Assembly: GCA_016789905.1 (NCBI GenBank)
Contig: JAEUQC010000059.1
Span: 1 to 64,000 of the forward strand
From: Bryobacterales bacterium
GTDB taxonomy: Bacteria; Acidobacteriota; Terriglobia; Bryobacterales; Bryobacteraceae
Reading direction: 5' to 3'
Length of the DNA: 64,000 bases
In this document: positions 16,008 through 25,359 of the stretch, piece by piece
Layout of the letters: the number at the start of each line of letters is the position of its first letter
How positions within the stretch are numbered: the stretch's first letter is position 1
The notes under the pieces: model-generated
The model's input: only the letters and a program-made list of their open reading frames with translations
What the model was told of the DNA's origin: nothing
The model's database searches: none
Position numbers and translations under genes: made by a program

Positions 16008-17504
16008 ATGCCAAAAACTTCTTATGCTGGCGTAGTCATGGATGTGGAACCGCACAAAGCCCGGCTCGACGCCACTCCAGAACCGGATTCTCCGTTCCAG
16101 GTTCTCATTATGGGGGATTTTTCCGGTCGCGCCAGCCGTGGCGTCGTCGAACCGGTTCTCGGCCGCCGGCCGATCGCTGTGGATCGTGACGAAATTGACA
16201 ATCTGCCCGCCATCCTTGGCGCCGCGCTCCGCCTTCCCCTCGCCGGCGGCGATGGCGCCGCGCTCCACCTCTCTTTCGCCGAACTGGAAGACTTTCACGC
16301 CGACCGCATTTACGAAAAGTGCGATCTCTTCCCGGCCCTCCGCGCCATGCGCAAACGGCTCGAAAACCCCGAATCGCTCAAGAAAACTACCGACGAAATC
16401 CTCGGCGGCGTCATCGAAGCCACCCGTCCGGAAGCCAAGGCGTCCAGTTCCATAATCACCGGCTCGCTCCTCGATCAAATCGCCGACGAGGCCGAAGAAC
16501 CCGCCCCCGCGCGCGGCGCCAAGCCCCGTGACCCGCTCCTTGCCTACGTGCATGACCTCGTCGCCCCCCACCTTGTCCCCGGCCAGGACCCCAAGCAAAA
16601 GGAGCTCCTCGCCCAGCTCGATGAGGAGGTGGGCCGCCAAATGCGGACCATTCTCCACAACCCGCTCTTCCAAAGTCTCGAAGCCGCTTGGCGCGGCCTC
16701 GAATACGTTGTCCGCAATGTCGAAACCGACACGCAGTTAAAGGTGTACATCCTCGACGTTTCCAAAGCCGAACTCCTCGCCGATGTCGCCGCCGCCAGTG
16801 ACCTCCGCCGCACCGGTCTTTTCCATCTCCTCGCCGCCGCCCCGCCCAACGGTGAGCCCTGGTCTCTCCTCGGCTGCGACTGCTACTTCCGCCCCTGGAT
16901 CGACGACATCGAACTGCTCGCCCGTATCGCCATGCTCGCCGATTTCGCCGGCGCGCCCCTCCTCGCCGGTGCCGACCCTTCCATGCTCGGCGTCAAGAAT
17001 CCAGAGCACCTTGGCGACAACGACGAATGGGACACCGAAAACTCCATCTGGGAGGAGATGCGTTCCCTTCCCGAAGCCCGCCGCATCGGCCTCACCCTCC
17101 CGCGCATCCTGCTTCGCCAGCCCTACGGCAAGGATTCCAGCCCCACCGAGCGGTTCAAATTCGAAGAGATGCCCGAAGGCTCCACCCACGCCAACTATCT
17201 GTGGGGCAACGGCATGTTTCCCTGCATTGCTCTCATCTGCCAGTCCTTCAGCGAAGAGAAATGGTACATGCGTCCCGGCCAGTTTCAGAATATCGACCGG
17301 CTGCCCGTCCACACCTGGAAGGAATACGGCAACGTGGAACTGAAACCATGCGCGGAAGTGCTGCTAACTCTGAAGGCCGCCGAAACCATGATCGCCCTCG
17401 GCTTCATGCCCATGCTCTCCATGAAGGGCAGCGACCAGGTCCGTGTCGGCGTCTTCCAGTCGATCGCCAAGCCCAACTCCCCGCTCGAAGGCCGCTGGCA
17501 TTAA
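16008..17504 (+). CDS. Type VI secretion sheath protein, apparent TssB-TssC fusion
   Basis: Homologue of the contractile sheath of type VI secretion systems, 498 residues. Residues ~25-150 look like TssB/VipA: SPFQVLIMGDFSGRA, VDRDEIDNLPAILG, LSFAELEDFHADRIY, and ALRAMRKRLENPES. Residues ~200-498 look like TssC/VipB: MRTILHNPLFQSLEAAWRGL, YVVRNVETDTQLKVYILDVS, LIARIAML-type core (LLARIAMLADFAGAPLLAG), RIGLTLPRILLRQPYG, NYLWGNGMFPCIALI, and a C-terminal QVRVGVFQSIAKPNSPLEG. The TssC part (~300 residues) is shorter than the usual ~490. Canonical TssB and TssC are separate genes. No other T6SS gene is present in the window; downstream is a convergent DUF3667 gene overlapping by 4 bp. Confidence 0.8.
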   Translation: MPKTSYAGVVMDVEPHKARLDATPEPDSPFQVLIMGDFSGRASRGVVEPVLGRRPIAVDRDEIDNLPAILGAALRLPLAGGDGAALHLSFAELEDFHADRIYEKCDLFPALRAMRKRLENPESLKKTTDEILGGVIEATRPEAKASSSIITGSLLDQIADEAEEPAPARGAKPRDPLLAYVHDLVAPHLVPGQDPKQKELLAQLDEEVGRQMRTILHNPLFQSLEAAWRGLEYVVRNVETDTQLKVYILDVSKAELLADVAAASDLRRTGLFHLLAAAPPNGEPWSLLGCDCYFRPWIDDIELLARIAMLADFAGAPLLAGADPSMLGVKNPEHLGDNDEWDTENSIWEEMRSLPEARRIGLTLPRILLRQPYGKDSSPTERFKFEEMPEGSTHANYLWGNGMFPCIALICQSFSEEKWYMRPGQFQNIDRLPVHTWKEYGNVELKPCAEVLLTLKAAETMIALGFMPMLSMKGSDQVRVGVFQSIAKPNSPLEGRWH

Positions 17505-18384
17505 AGGCCCCGCAGGGCCAGCCATCCGGCAAAGCCCATTGCCAACAGTTCCGATGCGGCCACCACGCCCATCAGCACCACCGCTCTCCATAGCGAACCG
17601 AAGTCCAGCCCGTACGCGCGAACGATTTCCCGTCCCCGCCCCGTCGTCTTCCATAGCGCTACGGTCAGGTACGCCAGCCCAATCACCAGCCCTGCCAGCG
17701 GATTCAATTGCAGCCGCGTTGCCAGCCCGGTCAGCACGTACTCAAAGCTGTAGAAATGCAGGGCCAGAATCAGATACCCGCCAAAGTACGGCTGTCCCCG
17801 GCGCAACAGCAGCCAACTCGCCAGGGCGAACAGCGTCAGGCTCAAGTATTGAACAATCTTGTAGGCGCGAAATATCTTCGCATTCAACGCCGCCAGCGCC
17901 TCTTCGCTCAGCGCATAGCCCAGCCTCGCCTGCCCTTGGGCGACATTGCCATCGCCCGGGCCAATGTGAACACCGCTGCCGGCCTGTTGCCGCGTCGGCC
18001 GCCGCTGCCCTACGGAGATTTCCGTTCCGTTTGCGCCCTGCGTCGCAAAGATGCGCAGGCCCAGCGGCCCCGCCGCGTCCGGCACCAGAAGTAGCGACAG
18101 CGCTGTGACGATCAGAAAGATCCGCAGCGGACGCATCCACTGGCCGCGCCGTCCTTCCCAGTAGGCTTTGGTGAGTTCCCCCGGCCGCGCCAGCAGCCTC
18201 AAAAAGCTGCCCCAAATCCGCCCGTCTAAATGCGTGAACTCATGCCAGAAATCATGGAACAGATGCCCGTTTGCAGGTCGTGGTTCCCCGCCGCCCTCTC
18301 CCCGCATTCGGAGCAGTAGCGGCCGCTTAGCGGCGCTCCGCAAGTGAGACACGGGCCAGTCGTCACTTCGGTGTGCGATGACAT
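17501..18384 (-). pseudogene. DUF3667 zinc-ribbon membrane protein, frameshifted
   Basis: The N-terminal zinc ribbon (CLTCGAPLSGRYCSECGE, four Cys) is read from the ATG at 18384. The rest, starting GEPRPANGHLFHDFWHEFTHLDGRIWGSF in effect (short form HDFWHEFTHLDGRIWGSFL), is in a different frame and runs to the stop at 17501. This order, CxxC-CxxC then a membrane-proximal HDxxHEFTHLDG block and about four membrane helices, is the normal DUF3667 layout. The break falls at four G residues (18289-18286 on the minus strand); one extra G would restore a single frame. The ORF length of 884 is one short of a multiple of three. True mutation or homopolymer sequencing error are both possible. Function unknown; membrane located. 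Confidence 0.78.
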
Positions 18385-18473
18385 AGCGTCAGCATAGCAG
18401 GGCCGCCTTTGTGGCGTAGCCAGCCATCCTAACCGGATCATCCGAGGCTGCCAAACGGCGTTTTAGCCGCGGC

Positions 18474-19808
18474 CTAAAAATTCGCCCGAATCTCCGTGCC
18501 CGGTTCCAGTCCGCTCGCGATCACCGCGTGCGTGTCGTTCCGCAGGCCCGTCTTCACTTCCCGCTTGGCGAAGCCCTCCGCGGTTTTCACATGCACGAAG
18601 CTCTTTCCCTCTTCGTCCATCAACGCGCCCAGCGGCACCAGCGTCGCCCGCTCTTCGGAACTCTCCAGCAATACATCCGCCGATCCCGACAGATCCGGAA
18701 TCAGCCGCTGTTCCACCGTGTCGAACGATACTCGAATCGGCACATTCCGGATGAAGAAGTTCTGCCGCATCCCGCCTGCCGCAATCGCGCCAATGCTGAA
18801 AATGTGGCCCTTCAAGGTCAAGCCGCTAAATGCGTCCAGCCGCATCTCCGCCGGCATCCCCAGCTTGAACCGGTCGCTCTCAGCCTGGTTGATCTTCGCC
18901 TCCAGCATCATGCTCGCCGGGTTGACGACTTTCATAAACGGCTGGCCCGGTGAAACCTGATCGCCTGGCTCAATCTGCCGCATCGAACTGCCGCCCCAAA
19001 TTGACTGGTATACCACCAGCCCATCGATCGGAGAATGGATCGAGAACCGCGCAATGTCATTCGTGTGCCGGCCCAGGTGCCGCTTGTGCCGTTCCAGCGT
19101 CAGTTCCAGAATCTTGATCTCCGCTGCCTGCCGCTTCTTCGTGTTATCCACGTCGGACTGCAGTTGCTTATACCGCGCATCGGCCTCTTCAAAATTCAAC
19201 TGAAGAAGCATCCGTTCCACTTCCGTGCGCACTTCGGCCGCGCGGGCGTCCAGCCGGGCCTTCTCCAAGTCCGCCTTGGCCACCTCCAAGGTCAGTTGCA
19301 TGTTCTTCCAGTCGATCTCCAACTCGGCTTTCCGCTTCCGTACATCAGCTTCCGCCGATTCCACCGTGTCCTTCACATCGTCGATATGGTCCTGCAGCGA
19401 CTGCCCGTCGATTGACGCCAGCAACTCGCCCTTCTTCACCATCGTGCCGGACGGCGCCAGTTTCAACAGCACCATGGGGCGATTGCCCTCCGGCCCGCGA
19501 ATCATCGGCGCGGTCACATTGGCGAACTCCCGCGCCGCCGAAGCGCCGCTGATCCGCGCACGAACTTCCAGCTTCCCTTGCGTCGCCTTCACCACCGGAA
19601 TCGCCGCCGCCGCCGTCTGCGCGTTCTTCTCTGCGATCGACCGTTTGTAGCCGAACTCGTAGCCCGCCCATGCGCCCCCGCCGATCAGGGCGGCCACTAG
19701 CCAACCCTTCCAAGCGCCTGGCTGCTTGGGCGCCGGTGGTACTGCCACCGGTGCCAGTTTCTCCGGTTGTTCCACTGGTGACGGTGCTGGATTGGTGAAT
19801 GCCGACAT
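18474..19808 (-). CDS. HlyD-family periplasmic adaptor (efflux membrane-fusion protein)
   Basis: Membrane-fusion protein of 444 residues that would link an inner-membrane transporter to an outer-membrane channel. After a Pro-rich cytoplasmic N-terminus there is one membrane anchor (GWLVAALIGGGAWAGYEFGY, residues ~35-54). A lipoyl half-motif follows (GTMVKKGELLASIDGQSL), then a long coiled-coil hairpin (~residues 135-255, rich in Glu, Lys, Arg, Leu), the second lipoyl half (FSIHSPIDGLVVYQS, EPGDQVSPGQPFMKV) and beta-barrel/MP domains (GLRNDTHAVIASGLEPGTEI). The transporter and outer-membrane partners are not next to it. It is divergent from the exported protein at 20002, with 193 bp between. 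Confidence 0.9.
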   Translation of the reverse strand: MSAFTNPAPSPVEQPEKLAPVAVPPAPKQPGAWKGWLVAALIGGGAWAGYEFGYKRSIAEKNAQTAAAAIPVVKATQGKLEVRARISGASAAREFANVTAPMIRGPEGNRPMVLLKLAPSGTMVKKGELLASIDGQSLQDHIDDVKDTVESAEADVRKRKAELEIDWKNMQLTLEVAKADLEKARLDARAAEVRTEVERMLLQLNFEEADARYKQLQSDVDNTKKRQAAEIKILELTLERHKRHLGRHTNDIARFSIHSPIDGLVVYQSIWGGSSMRQIEPGDQVSPGQPFMKVVNPASMMLEAKINQAESDRFKLGMPAEMRLDAFSGLTLKGHIFSIGAIAAGGMRQNFFIRNVPIRVSFDTVEQRLIPDLSGSADVLLESSEERATLVPLGALMDEEGKSFVHVKTAEGFAKREVKTGLRNDTHAVIASGLEPGTEIRANF

Positions 19809-20001
19809 GAAATGCCTCGCGAAGAGAGTCTACGCCTGAAATGCATAGGCGCACGGGAGCCGGGGAAGGTTACGCAATCATTATAAGGGTAGAATGTGCG
19901 CCCGCGGGCTGTGGATGTATAAAGATTTGCCGCCCCCGCGCCGATGAACTAAATGGTGCCGTGTCCGGCTGCATGAGGCGGTCGCACGGGCCAAGGCGCA
20001 T

Positions 20002-20967
20002 ATGCACTGCAAACAGTTCACCCACACCCCGCGACGGATCGCCCTCCTGCTCCGCGCCCTTGTGCTCGTTTCCGGGCTGTCCTCGGCGTTGACGCTCGCC
20101 GCCGAATCGCCCGCCGTTCGCTTTTCCTCTCCGTCAATGGGCTGGATTCTGGCTGCGGACGGCTCGCAAGCCATTGAAATAACCGGAGTTGCTGACAGCC
20201 CCAGGGCCGGTCGCGCCGTCGCTCTGCCTTCCGCCGCCCGGCGTTCCTGGGTCGCCCCGGACGCCACCGCCGCCGTTCTCCGCCTCGATTCCGGGCTCTT
20301 CCTGCTCCGTTCGTCCGACGTACTGGAACTGCTAGCCCCGCTCGACCCCGGCATCGCCGTATCCGTCGCCTGGGACCGCGCCTCCGCCGGTTTCGCCCTT
20401 TGTTGGGCGGAGTCCTGTGAGAGCCGTGCCGCCGATGGCGCCATTCGCGCCCAATGGGACGTGCCCTCTGCTTCTCGCGCGCTCGCGTTCTCTGTGGCGG
20501 ACGGCCTTGTCGTCGCCACCGCCGATACAGCCTTCTGGTACTCCACAAACGAAACGGTTGCTCTCCAAACGCTCCCTGTGGCCGCCGCTTTCCGCTCGGG
20601 CCCCCGGGAATTGTGGTCGGTTGATGCCGCCGGAAACCTGCTAGGGCAGGACATGCAAGGGCGCCGCACTGGCGAAGCGGAACTTGTCGCCAATCCGCTT
20701 GGCCTCGTCGGTTCGCTCGATGGCGGAACGTTTTTTGCCGCGAACGCCGAGGGCGAAGCCGCTATCTTCACCTTTGACGCCGCCCGAACCGAAAAGTGGA
20801 ATGTCGAAGACACCGTGGAAGGCGCATGGGCCGCGCCCGGAGTGCTTGCCGTGCGTCTGCACGAATCGGCCAAACGGCCCGTTGCCATCTGGAACTCGGA
20901 AACGCGAACCACCGGCTGGATGCCCGCCGAAACCCCCTCCGCTACCGGTACTGAGGTGCGTCAATGA
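20002..20967 (+). CDS. Exported protein of unknown function, possible beta-propeller
   Basis: A 321-residue protein with an N-terminal signal-like segment (RRIALLLRALVLVSGLSSALTLAAE). The mature part is beta-rich, with repeated short strands and turns such as SPSMGWILAADGSQAIEITG, VAPDATAAVLRLDSGLFLLR, RALAFSVADGLVVATADT and GGTFFAANAEGEAAIFTFD. This pattern resembles a WD/propeller-like fold of about six blades, but no family motif was recognised. The gene ends in ATGA, overlapping the start of the nidogen-like gene, so the two proteins are probably produced together and may act together at the cell surface. A longer signal region starting at the same ATG is likely; no ribosome-binding site is obvious. 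The 193-bp divergent region upstream holds no gene. Confidence 0.7.
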   Translation: MHCKQFTHTPRRIALLLRALVLVSGLSSALTLAAESPAVRFSSPSMGWILAADGSQAIEITGVADSPRAGRAVALPSAARRSWVAPDATAAVLRLDSGLFLLRSSDVLELLAPLDPGIAVSVAWDRASAGFALCWAESCESRAADGAIRAQWDVPSASRALAFSVADGLVVATADTAFWYSTNETVALQTLPVAAAFRSGPRELWSVDAAGNLLGQDMQGRRTGEAELVANPLGLVGSLDGGTFFAANAEGEAAIFTFDAARTEKWNVEDTVEGAWAAPGVLAVRLHESAKRPVAIWNSETRTTGWMPAETPSATGTEVRQ

Positions 20968-23900
20968 AACGTCTTCTCCCTCTCCTGCTCCTGGCCGGCG
21001 TCCTCGCCGATGACGTGAGCGCGCAAGCCATTCGCCGCCTTCCCGGTTTCCAGAAAAATAGCATTCCCGCCAATGACGACGGCTCCAGCTCGCTCGTCCA
21101 GTTGCCCTTCCCCATCAACTTTTTCGGGCGCATTCGCAGTAGCGGCTACGTGAACAACAACGGCAACATCACTTTCGACGCGGCGCTCGCCACCTTCACC
21201 CCATTCGGGCTCGAAAATACCCGGAGGGAAATCATCGCCGCCTTCTTTGCCGATGTCGATACCCGCAACGCCGCGTCTTCTTTGGTCTACTACGGCGAAG
21301 ATACGATCGACGGTCGGAAGGCCTTTGGAATCAACTATTTCACGGTTGGCTACTTCGCCAGCCACGCCGATAAGCTCAATACCTTCCAAATCGTCCTGAT
21401 TGAACGGGCCGATACCGGCTCCAATAACTTTGACGTCGAATTCAACTATGAGCGTGTGCAGTGGGAAACCGGCGACGCCAGCGGCGGCACAGGCGGTTTG
21501 GGCGGCACTCCCGTCGTCGTTGGATGGTCCAATGGTTCCGGGTTGCCCGGCACATCGTTTGAGCTTCCCGGCTCTATGATTAGCGGCCAATTCCTCGACA
21601 ACGGGCCCCGCTCCCTCGTCCGCCGCCGGCTCAACAGTCCCGTTCTCGGCCGGTACCTGTTCCGTGCCCGCAACGGTGTTCTAAGCCCCGGCTTGAGCAT
21701 CACCAGCGCCAACATTCTGCCAAGAGGCGTCGTTGGCGTCCCCTACGTCGCCAATCTCACCGCCGAAGGCGGTACAAATCCGTATCGCTGGGTGTTTACG
21801 CCCGACCCCGGTGTCACCTTACCCGGCATTACGGTCACTTCCGCCGGCGTCTTCACGGGTACGCCCACCGCCCGCGGCGTCTTTGAAGGCACACTCTCGG
21901 TAACCAGCCGGGTGGATAACGCCGAGGAAACCGTCTCTCAACGCATCTCCCTGGAAATTGACGCGCCCTCGCTCTCGGTCGATACCCGGTCCTGTCCCTT
22001 GCCTGATGGCTTGGCTGGATCGCCCTATCAACAGACCTTGCGCGCCACCGGCGGTCCTGGCCCCTTCCTGTGGTCCTGGGGAGCTAATGGTGGCTCGCCG
22101 GTCCCAGGCCTCGCCCTGGCCGAGAACGGACAAATCACCGGAACCCCAACGCGCGCGGGGACTTACAACTTCCTCCTGCGCGTTGCCGGCCCGGCCGGCT
22201 CGGATGCCCAACCCGGCACTCGCGCCTGCGTTCTCAATGTTCGGCAGGTCACTGTCGTCCCAGTCATTCAATCCTGCCCGGAAGAGTTCGGAACTGCCGG
22301 CGTCCCCTATGAGGGTGCCGCGCTCGTCTCCGGCGGCGCCGCCCCCTGGCGCTGGCTCGCTCTCGGAGCCCTGCCCAACGGTGTCACTCTTTCCACCGAT
22401 GGGAAACTCACCGGTATTCCCGGCGCCGCCGGGGTCTACCCCTATGCGCTCCGCGCCACCGATCAGGCCGGAACCACCGTCGAAAAGAACTGCCGCTTGA
22501 CCGTCGGCAGCCCGGGGCTGGAAATCCAAACCGACTGTCCCCTGTCGTCGGCCACCACCGGCGCCACCGTCTCAGCCGCTCTCGCCGTTACCGGAGGCAC
22601 CGCTCCCTACCTCTGGACGCTCTCCGGCAGCCTCCCTCCCGGGGTCGTTCTGCACCCGAACGGCGGCCTCTCCGGGTCCGCCAATGCGGCCGGAACCTGG
22701 CGTTTCTTGCTCGTTGTCCATGACAAGAACGGCTTATCTGGTGCCAAATCGTGTACGTTTAGCGTAAATCGCGCACCACTTTCCATCAGTTCCTGCCCCC
22801 TGCCGGAGGCCCGGCTCGGGCAACCCTACGCCCAGGCGCTTGCCACCATCGGCGGCCGGGACCCGCTCCGTTGGACTGCGGAAACCGCTCTTCCCAAGGG
22901 ACTTACGCTTCTCTCCGACGGTCGCCTGGCGGGCACTCCCGCCGAACCCGGCGACGCTGCATTCCGCCTCCGCGTTGCCGACGGCGCCGGCAACACCGCC
23001 AGCCAGGTTTGCCAGCTCTTTGTGCGCCCGGAACTCCTTCAGATTCAACGGCCTTGCCCCATTTCCGACGCTCTCGTTGGTAGTTTTTATCGCGAGTACA
23101 CGCTCGCCGAAGGCGGCATTCCGCCCTACACCTGGCGCGCCGAAGGGCGCCTGCCCGCTGGCATTTCGCTCGGCGCCGATGGCCGCTTCAGCGGCACCGC
23201 CACCGCCCCCGGTGAGTTTCCTTTCACGCTGATTCTGGAAGACTTACGCCGGTCGGAAACCCGTCAGACCTGCACCTTGACCGCAAAAATTCCTACGGTT
23301 CCCGACATCCGCGTCGCCGTCGGTGCCGGCACAACGAACATTCCCGTGGATGTGACGCTCTCCCGTTCCTATTCCCTGCCCATTACTGGCGAACTGGTTC
23401 TGACCAGCGAAGCGAACACCGGCGCCTCCGATGGCGAGGTAAACAAGGCGGATCCGGCTGTGCAACTGCTCCCCGGCGGGCGCCGTTCCCGGTTCGAAAT
23501 CCCCGCCGGCGCGCGCTCGGCCCGCGTGCGGCTGGCGTCGCTTGGCACGGTGGCGGCGCGGCACCAGATCTCGGTGCAGCGGCTCGCCATCGCCGGTGAA
23601 CCCCAAGTTGCGGCTCCCAGCCCGGCTGTTCTGGAACTGCCTCGCGCCATCCCGGTACTCTCCGATGCCTGCTACACCACGGCCGGAAACGTCTTGAATG
23701 TGCAGCTTACTGGACAATCCTCCACCCGGGAACTGACGAATCTCACGCTGCAATTGAACGGGAAGGCCATCACCGATACCCCGGTGGCGGCGCTCTCGTT
23801 TGACTACTTCAGCAACCCTTCCACTGTGCGAAACGGCGGCGCCTTCCGCCTGGACGTCCCCATTGTGGCCGAAGCCACCGGGTTCGACGTGCAGGTCGGT

Positions 23901-23969
23901 TCCCTAACGGCCCGCGTGGCCAATCGCCTTGGCGCCACCGCCTCCCGCGACGTCAGGCGTTGCAACTAA
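20964..23969 (+). CDS. Secreted nidogen-like protein with six Ig-like (He_PIG) repeats
   Basis: A 1001-residue surface or secreted protein. After a signal peptide (KRLLPLLLLAGVLADDVSAQ) residues ~35-235 fit a nidogen (NIDO) domain: LPFPINFFGRIRSSGYVNNNGNITF, then EIIAAFFADVDTR and FNYERVQWETGDASGG. Six repeats of ~85 residues follow, each with a G-x-P-Y ... GG-x-x-P-Y-x-W ... P-x-G ... G-x-P-x-x-x-G-x-Y pattern typical of putative-Ig repeats. Five of the six begin with an S-C-P-like Cys and end with a second Cys, so each may be clamped by a disulfide. The last ~200 residues form a different beta-rich domain also carrying Cys. Adhesion or matrix binding is likely. The stop overlaps the convergent deaminase gene by 4 bp. 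Confidence 0.88.
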   Translation: MKRLLPLLLLAGVLADDVSAQAIRRLPGFQKNSIPANDDGSSSLVQLPFPINFFGRIRSSGYVNNNGNITFDAALATFTPFGLENTRREIIAAFFADVDTRNAASSLVYYGEDTIDGRKAFGINYFTVGYFASHADKLNTFQIVLIERADTGSNNFDVEFNYERVQWETGDASGGTGGLGGTPVVVGWSNGSGLPGTSFELPGSMISGQFLDNGPRSLVRRRLNSPVLGRYLFRARNGVLSPGLSITSANILPRGVVGVPYVANLTAEGGTNPYRWVFTPDPGVTLPGITVTSAGVFTGTPTARGVFEGTLSVTSRVDNAEETVSQRISLEIDAPSLSVDTRSCPLPDGLAGSPYQQTLRATGGPGPFLWSWGANGGSPVPGLALAENGQITGTPTRAGTYNFLLRVAGPAGSDAQPGTRACVLNVRQVTVVPVIQSCPEEFGTAGVPYEGAALVSGGAAPWRWLALGALPNGVTLSTDGKLTGIPGAAGVYPYALRATDQAGTTVEKNCRLTVGSPGLEIQTDCPLSSATTGATVSAALAVTGGTAPYLWTLSGSLPPGVVLHPNGGLSGSANAAGTWRFLLVVHDKNGLSGAKSCTFSVNRAPLSISSCPLPEARLGQPYAQALATIGGRDPLRWTAETALPKGLTLLSDGRLAGTPAEPGDAAFRLRVADGAGNTASQVCQLFVRPELLQIQRPCPISDALVGSFYREYTLAEGGIPPYTWRAEGRLPAGISLGADGRFSGTATAPGEFPFTLILEDLRRSETRQTCTLTAKIPTVPDIRVAVGAGTTNIPVDVTLSRSYSLPITGELVLTSEANTGASDGEVNKADPAVQLLPGGRRSRFEIPAGARSARVRLASLGTVAARHQISVQRLAIAGEPQVAAPSPAVLELPRAIPVLSDACYTTAGNVLNVQLTGQSSTRELTNLTLQLNGKAITDTPVAALSFDYFSNPSTVRNGGAFRLDVPIVAEATGFDVQVGSLTARVANRLGATASRDVRRCN

Positions 23970-25351
23970 CCCCGCGCGGCGCGCTCGCGCTCCAGGTAGG
24001 AGTCCGGGCGCATCGCCAGCCGAAGTTCCGCGGTCTCTCGCGACCAAGGCATCAACTCTCCGTTCTGCTTGCGCTTCATCGCTTGACCGGTGCTGAGCTT
24101 GAGTGAGAACAAATCGAAATACCGTCGCGGTCCAACTCCCAGAAACGGCTTGAACGGCAGTTTGCCGGGCTCGGCCTCGTCAATCGAGATCGCGTCGCCA
24201 TGCAGGTTCGGCGCGCGGCTCTTCGGGTACGGCTCAATGTAGACCACCTGTGCAATGCCGGCCGCGATAATGTGCCGGCAGCAGTTGTGGCACGGGAACG
24301 TCGTCGAATAGAGCGTTGCCCCGCGCGGGCTGCGGCGCGTCCGCGCGCATGCCAGCAGCGCTTCCATCTCGGCATGGACGGCACGCCCGAACTCAGTGAT
24401 ATCGGTAAGCCCCGTCGGCCGCAACAGCCGCCGCGCCTCCTGTTTCGACAGGTCGGTCCGGCCAAGCGCCTCCAGCACCTCCTGGATCATGTCGTCCTTG
24501 GCGCGTTCGTTGGAATCGTAGCCGGCTTCGATATCCCGATGGCTGCCCGCCTCGGGCCCGTACAGCCCGCCGCCGGGCCGTGGCGCCTCGTTGCATCCCA
24601 CCGCCAATAAGTCGCCGTATTCATCCACAATCGCCGCGCCCACCTGCCGCGAAAGATCGCCGGAGCGCAGGCTGGCCGCATAGGCGGTAAACATCGTCTG
24701 CTCTTCCGGCGTCGGCGTCAGCGTCGGTTTCCCGAAGATCAGGTCAAGAAACCGGTTCAACTGATTGTGGTAGTCGTCCATCGATACGAACAGGTCCGCC
24801 AGGTGGAACGTCTCGCGGGTCTGTTGGCCGAACTGGCCGGATTCGCTAGTGTCCTTGGCGATCAACTCATCGGCCGCCGCGCCTTCCATTCCCCGGTGTT
24901 TGAAGTACAGCTCTCGCTGTTGCCGCGATGCCGATAGCGACACAAGAAAGAAGCCCGAGCCATAAATCTCGCGCAGAGTCGCCACTTCCTCCGGGCGTTT
25001 CAGGCTGGTGATGATATGCGCCGTGCGCGGGAGCGGATGGCGGCCTCGCCCCCGGCTGGCCGCAATTTGGCTGGCCGCCGCCAGCGCCAGCGCGTCGTTG
25101 CGCCCCATCCACTGGCGGATGCTATTGCCGGCCTCAATCTTGAACGCCGCCTGGCCGGATTGCGACGGCGGCGGATTCCACGGTTGTCCCAACTGTCCAT
25201 ACAGCGCAGGAAATAGCTCGCTCAGCCGCACCGGATGCGTGCGATACCGGAACTGTTCCAGCGTAAGCGTAAGGTGTTCCACCACCGCACTGTGATTGAT
25301 GCCGACCGGGCACACCAAACCAATGACGATTTCTGAATCCGCGTTGGACAA
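23966..25351 (-). CDS. Anti-phage dCTP deaminase homologue
   Basis: Two-domain defence-type protein of 461 residues. Residues ~1-200 form a P-loop-kinase-like domain with a degenerate loop (VIGLVCPVGINHSAVVEHL) and an HIITSLKRPEEV segment. Residues ~215-420 form a deoxycytidylate-type deaminase with CNEAP (Cys 253), catalytic HAEMEAL (His 326, Glu 328) and the zinc motif PCHNC (Cys 354, Cys 357). This order matches the family described as phage-triggered dCTP deaminases, which destroy the cellular dCTP pool after infection. The start is a TTG at 25351, as no ATG fits. It lies 8 bp after the stop of the aldo/keto reductase gene in the same direction. A housekeeping dCMP deaminase is less likely because of the large N-terminal domain. 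Confidence 0.85.
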   Translation of the reverse strand: MSNADSEIVIGLVCPVGINHSAVVEHLTLTLEQFRYRTHPVRLSELFPALYGQLGQPWNPPPSQSGQAAFKIEAGNSIRQWMGRNDALALAAASQIAASRGRGRHPLPRTAHIITSLKRPEEVATLREIYGSGFFLVSLSASRQQRELYFKHRGMEGAAADELIAKDTSESGQFGQQTRETFHLADLFVSMDDYHNQLNRFLDLIFGKPTLTPTPEEQTMFTAYAASLRSGDLSRQVGAAIVDEYGDLLAVGCNEAPRPGGGLYGPEAGSHRDIEAGYDSNERAKDDMIQEVLEALGRTDLSKQEARRLLRPTGLTDITEFGRAVHAEMEALLACARTRRSPRGATLYSTTFPCHNCCRHIIAAGIAQVVYIEPYPKSRAPNLHGDAISIDEAEPGKLPFKPFLGVGPRRYFDLFSLKLSTGQAMKRKQNGELMPWSRETAELRLAMRPDSYLERERAARG

Positions 25352-25359
25352 GCTGACAA

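Noticed and set aside
16008..17504. A full type VI secretion locus
   Set aside because: Neighbours on both sides are unrelated (methyltransferase, DUF3667); only a sheath-like gene is present.
18286..18289. Programmed -1 frameshift in the DUF3667 gene
   Set aside because: Four G residues alone do not make a standard X-XXY-YYZ slippery site, and no downstream pseudoknot was evident; a single-base loss fits better.
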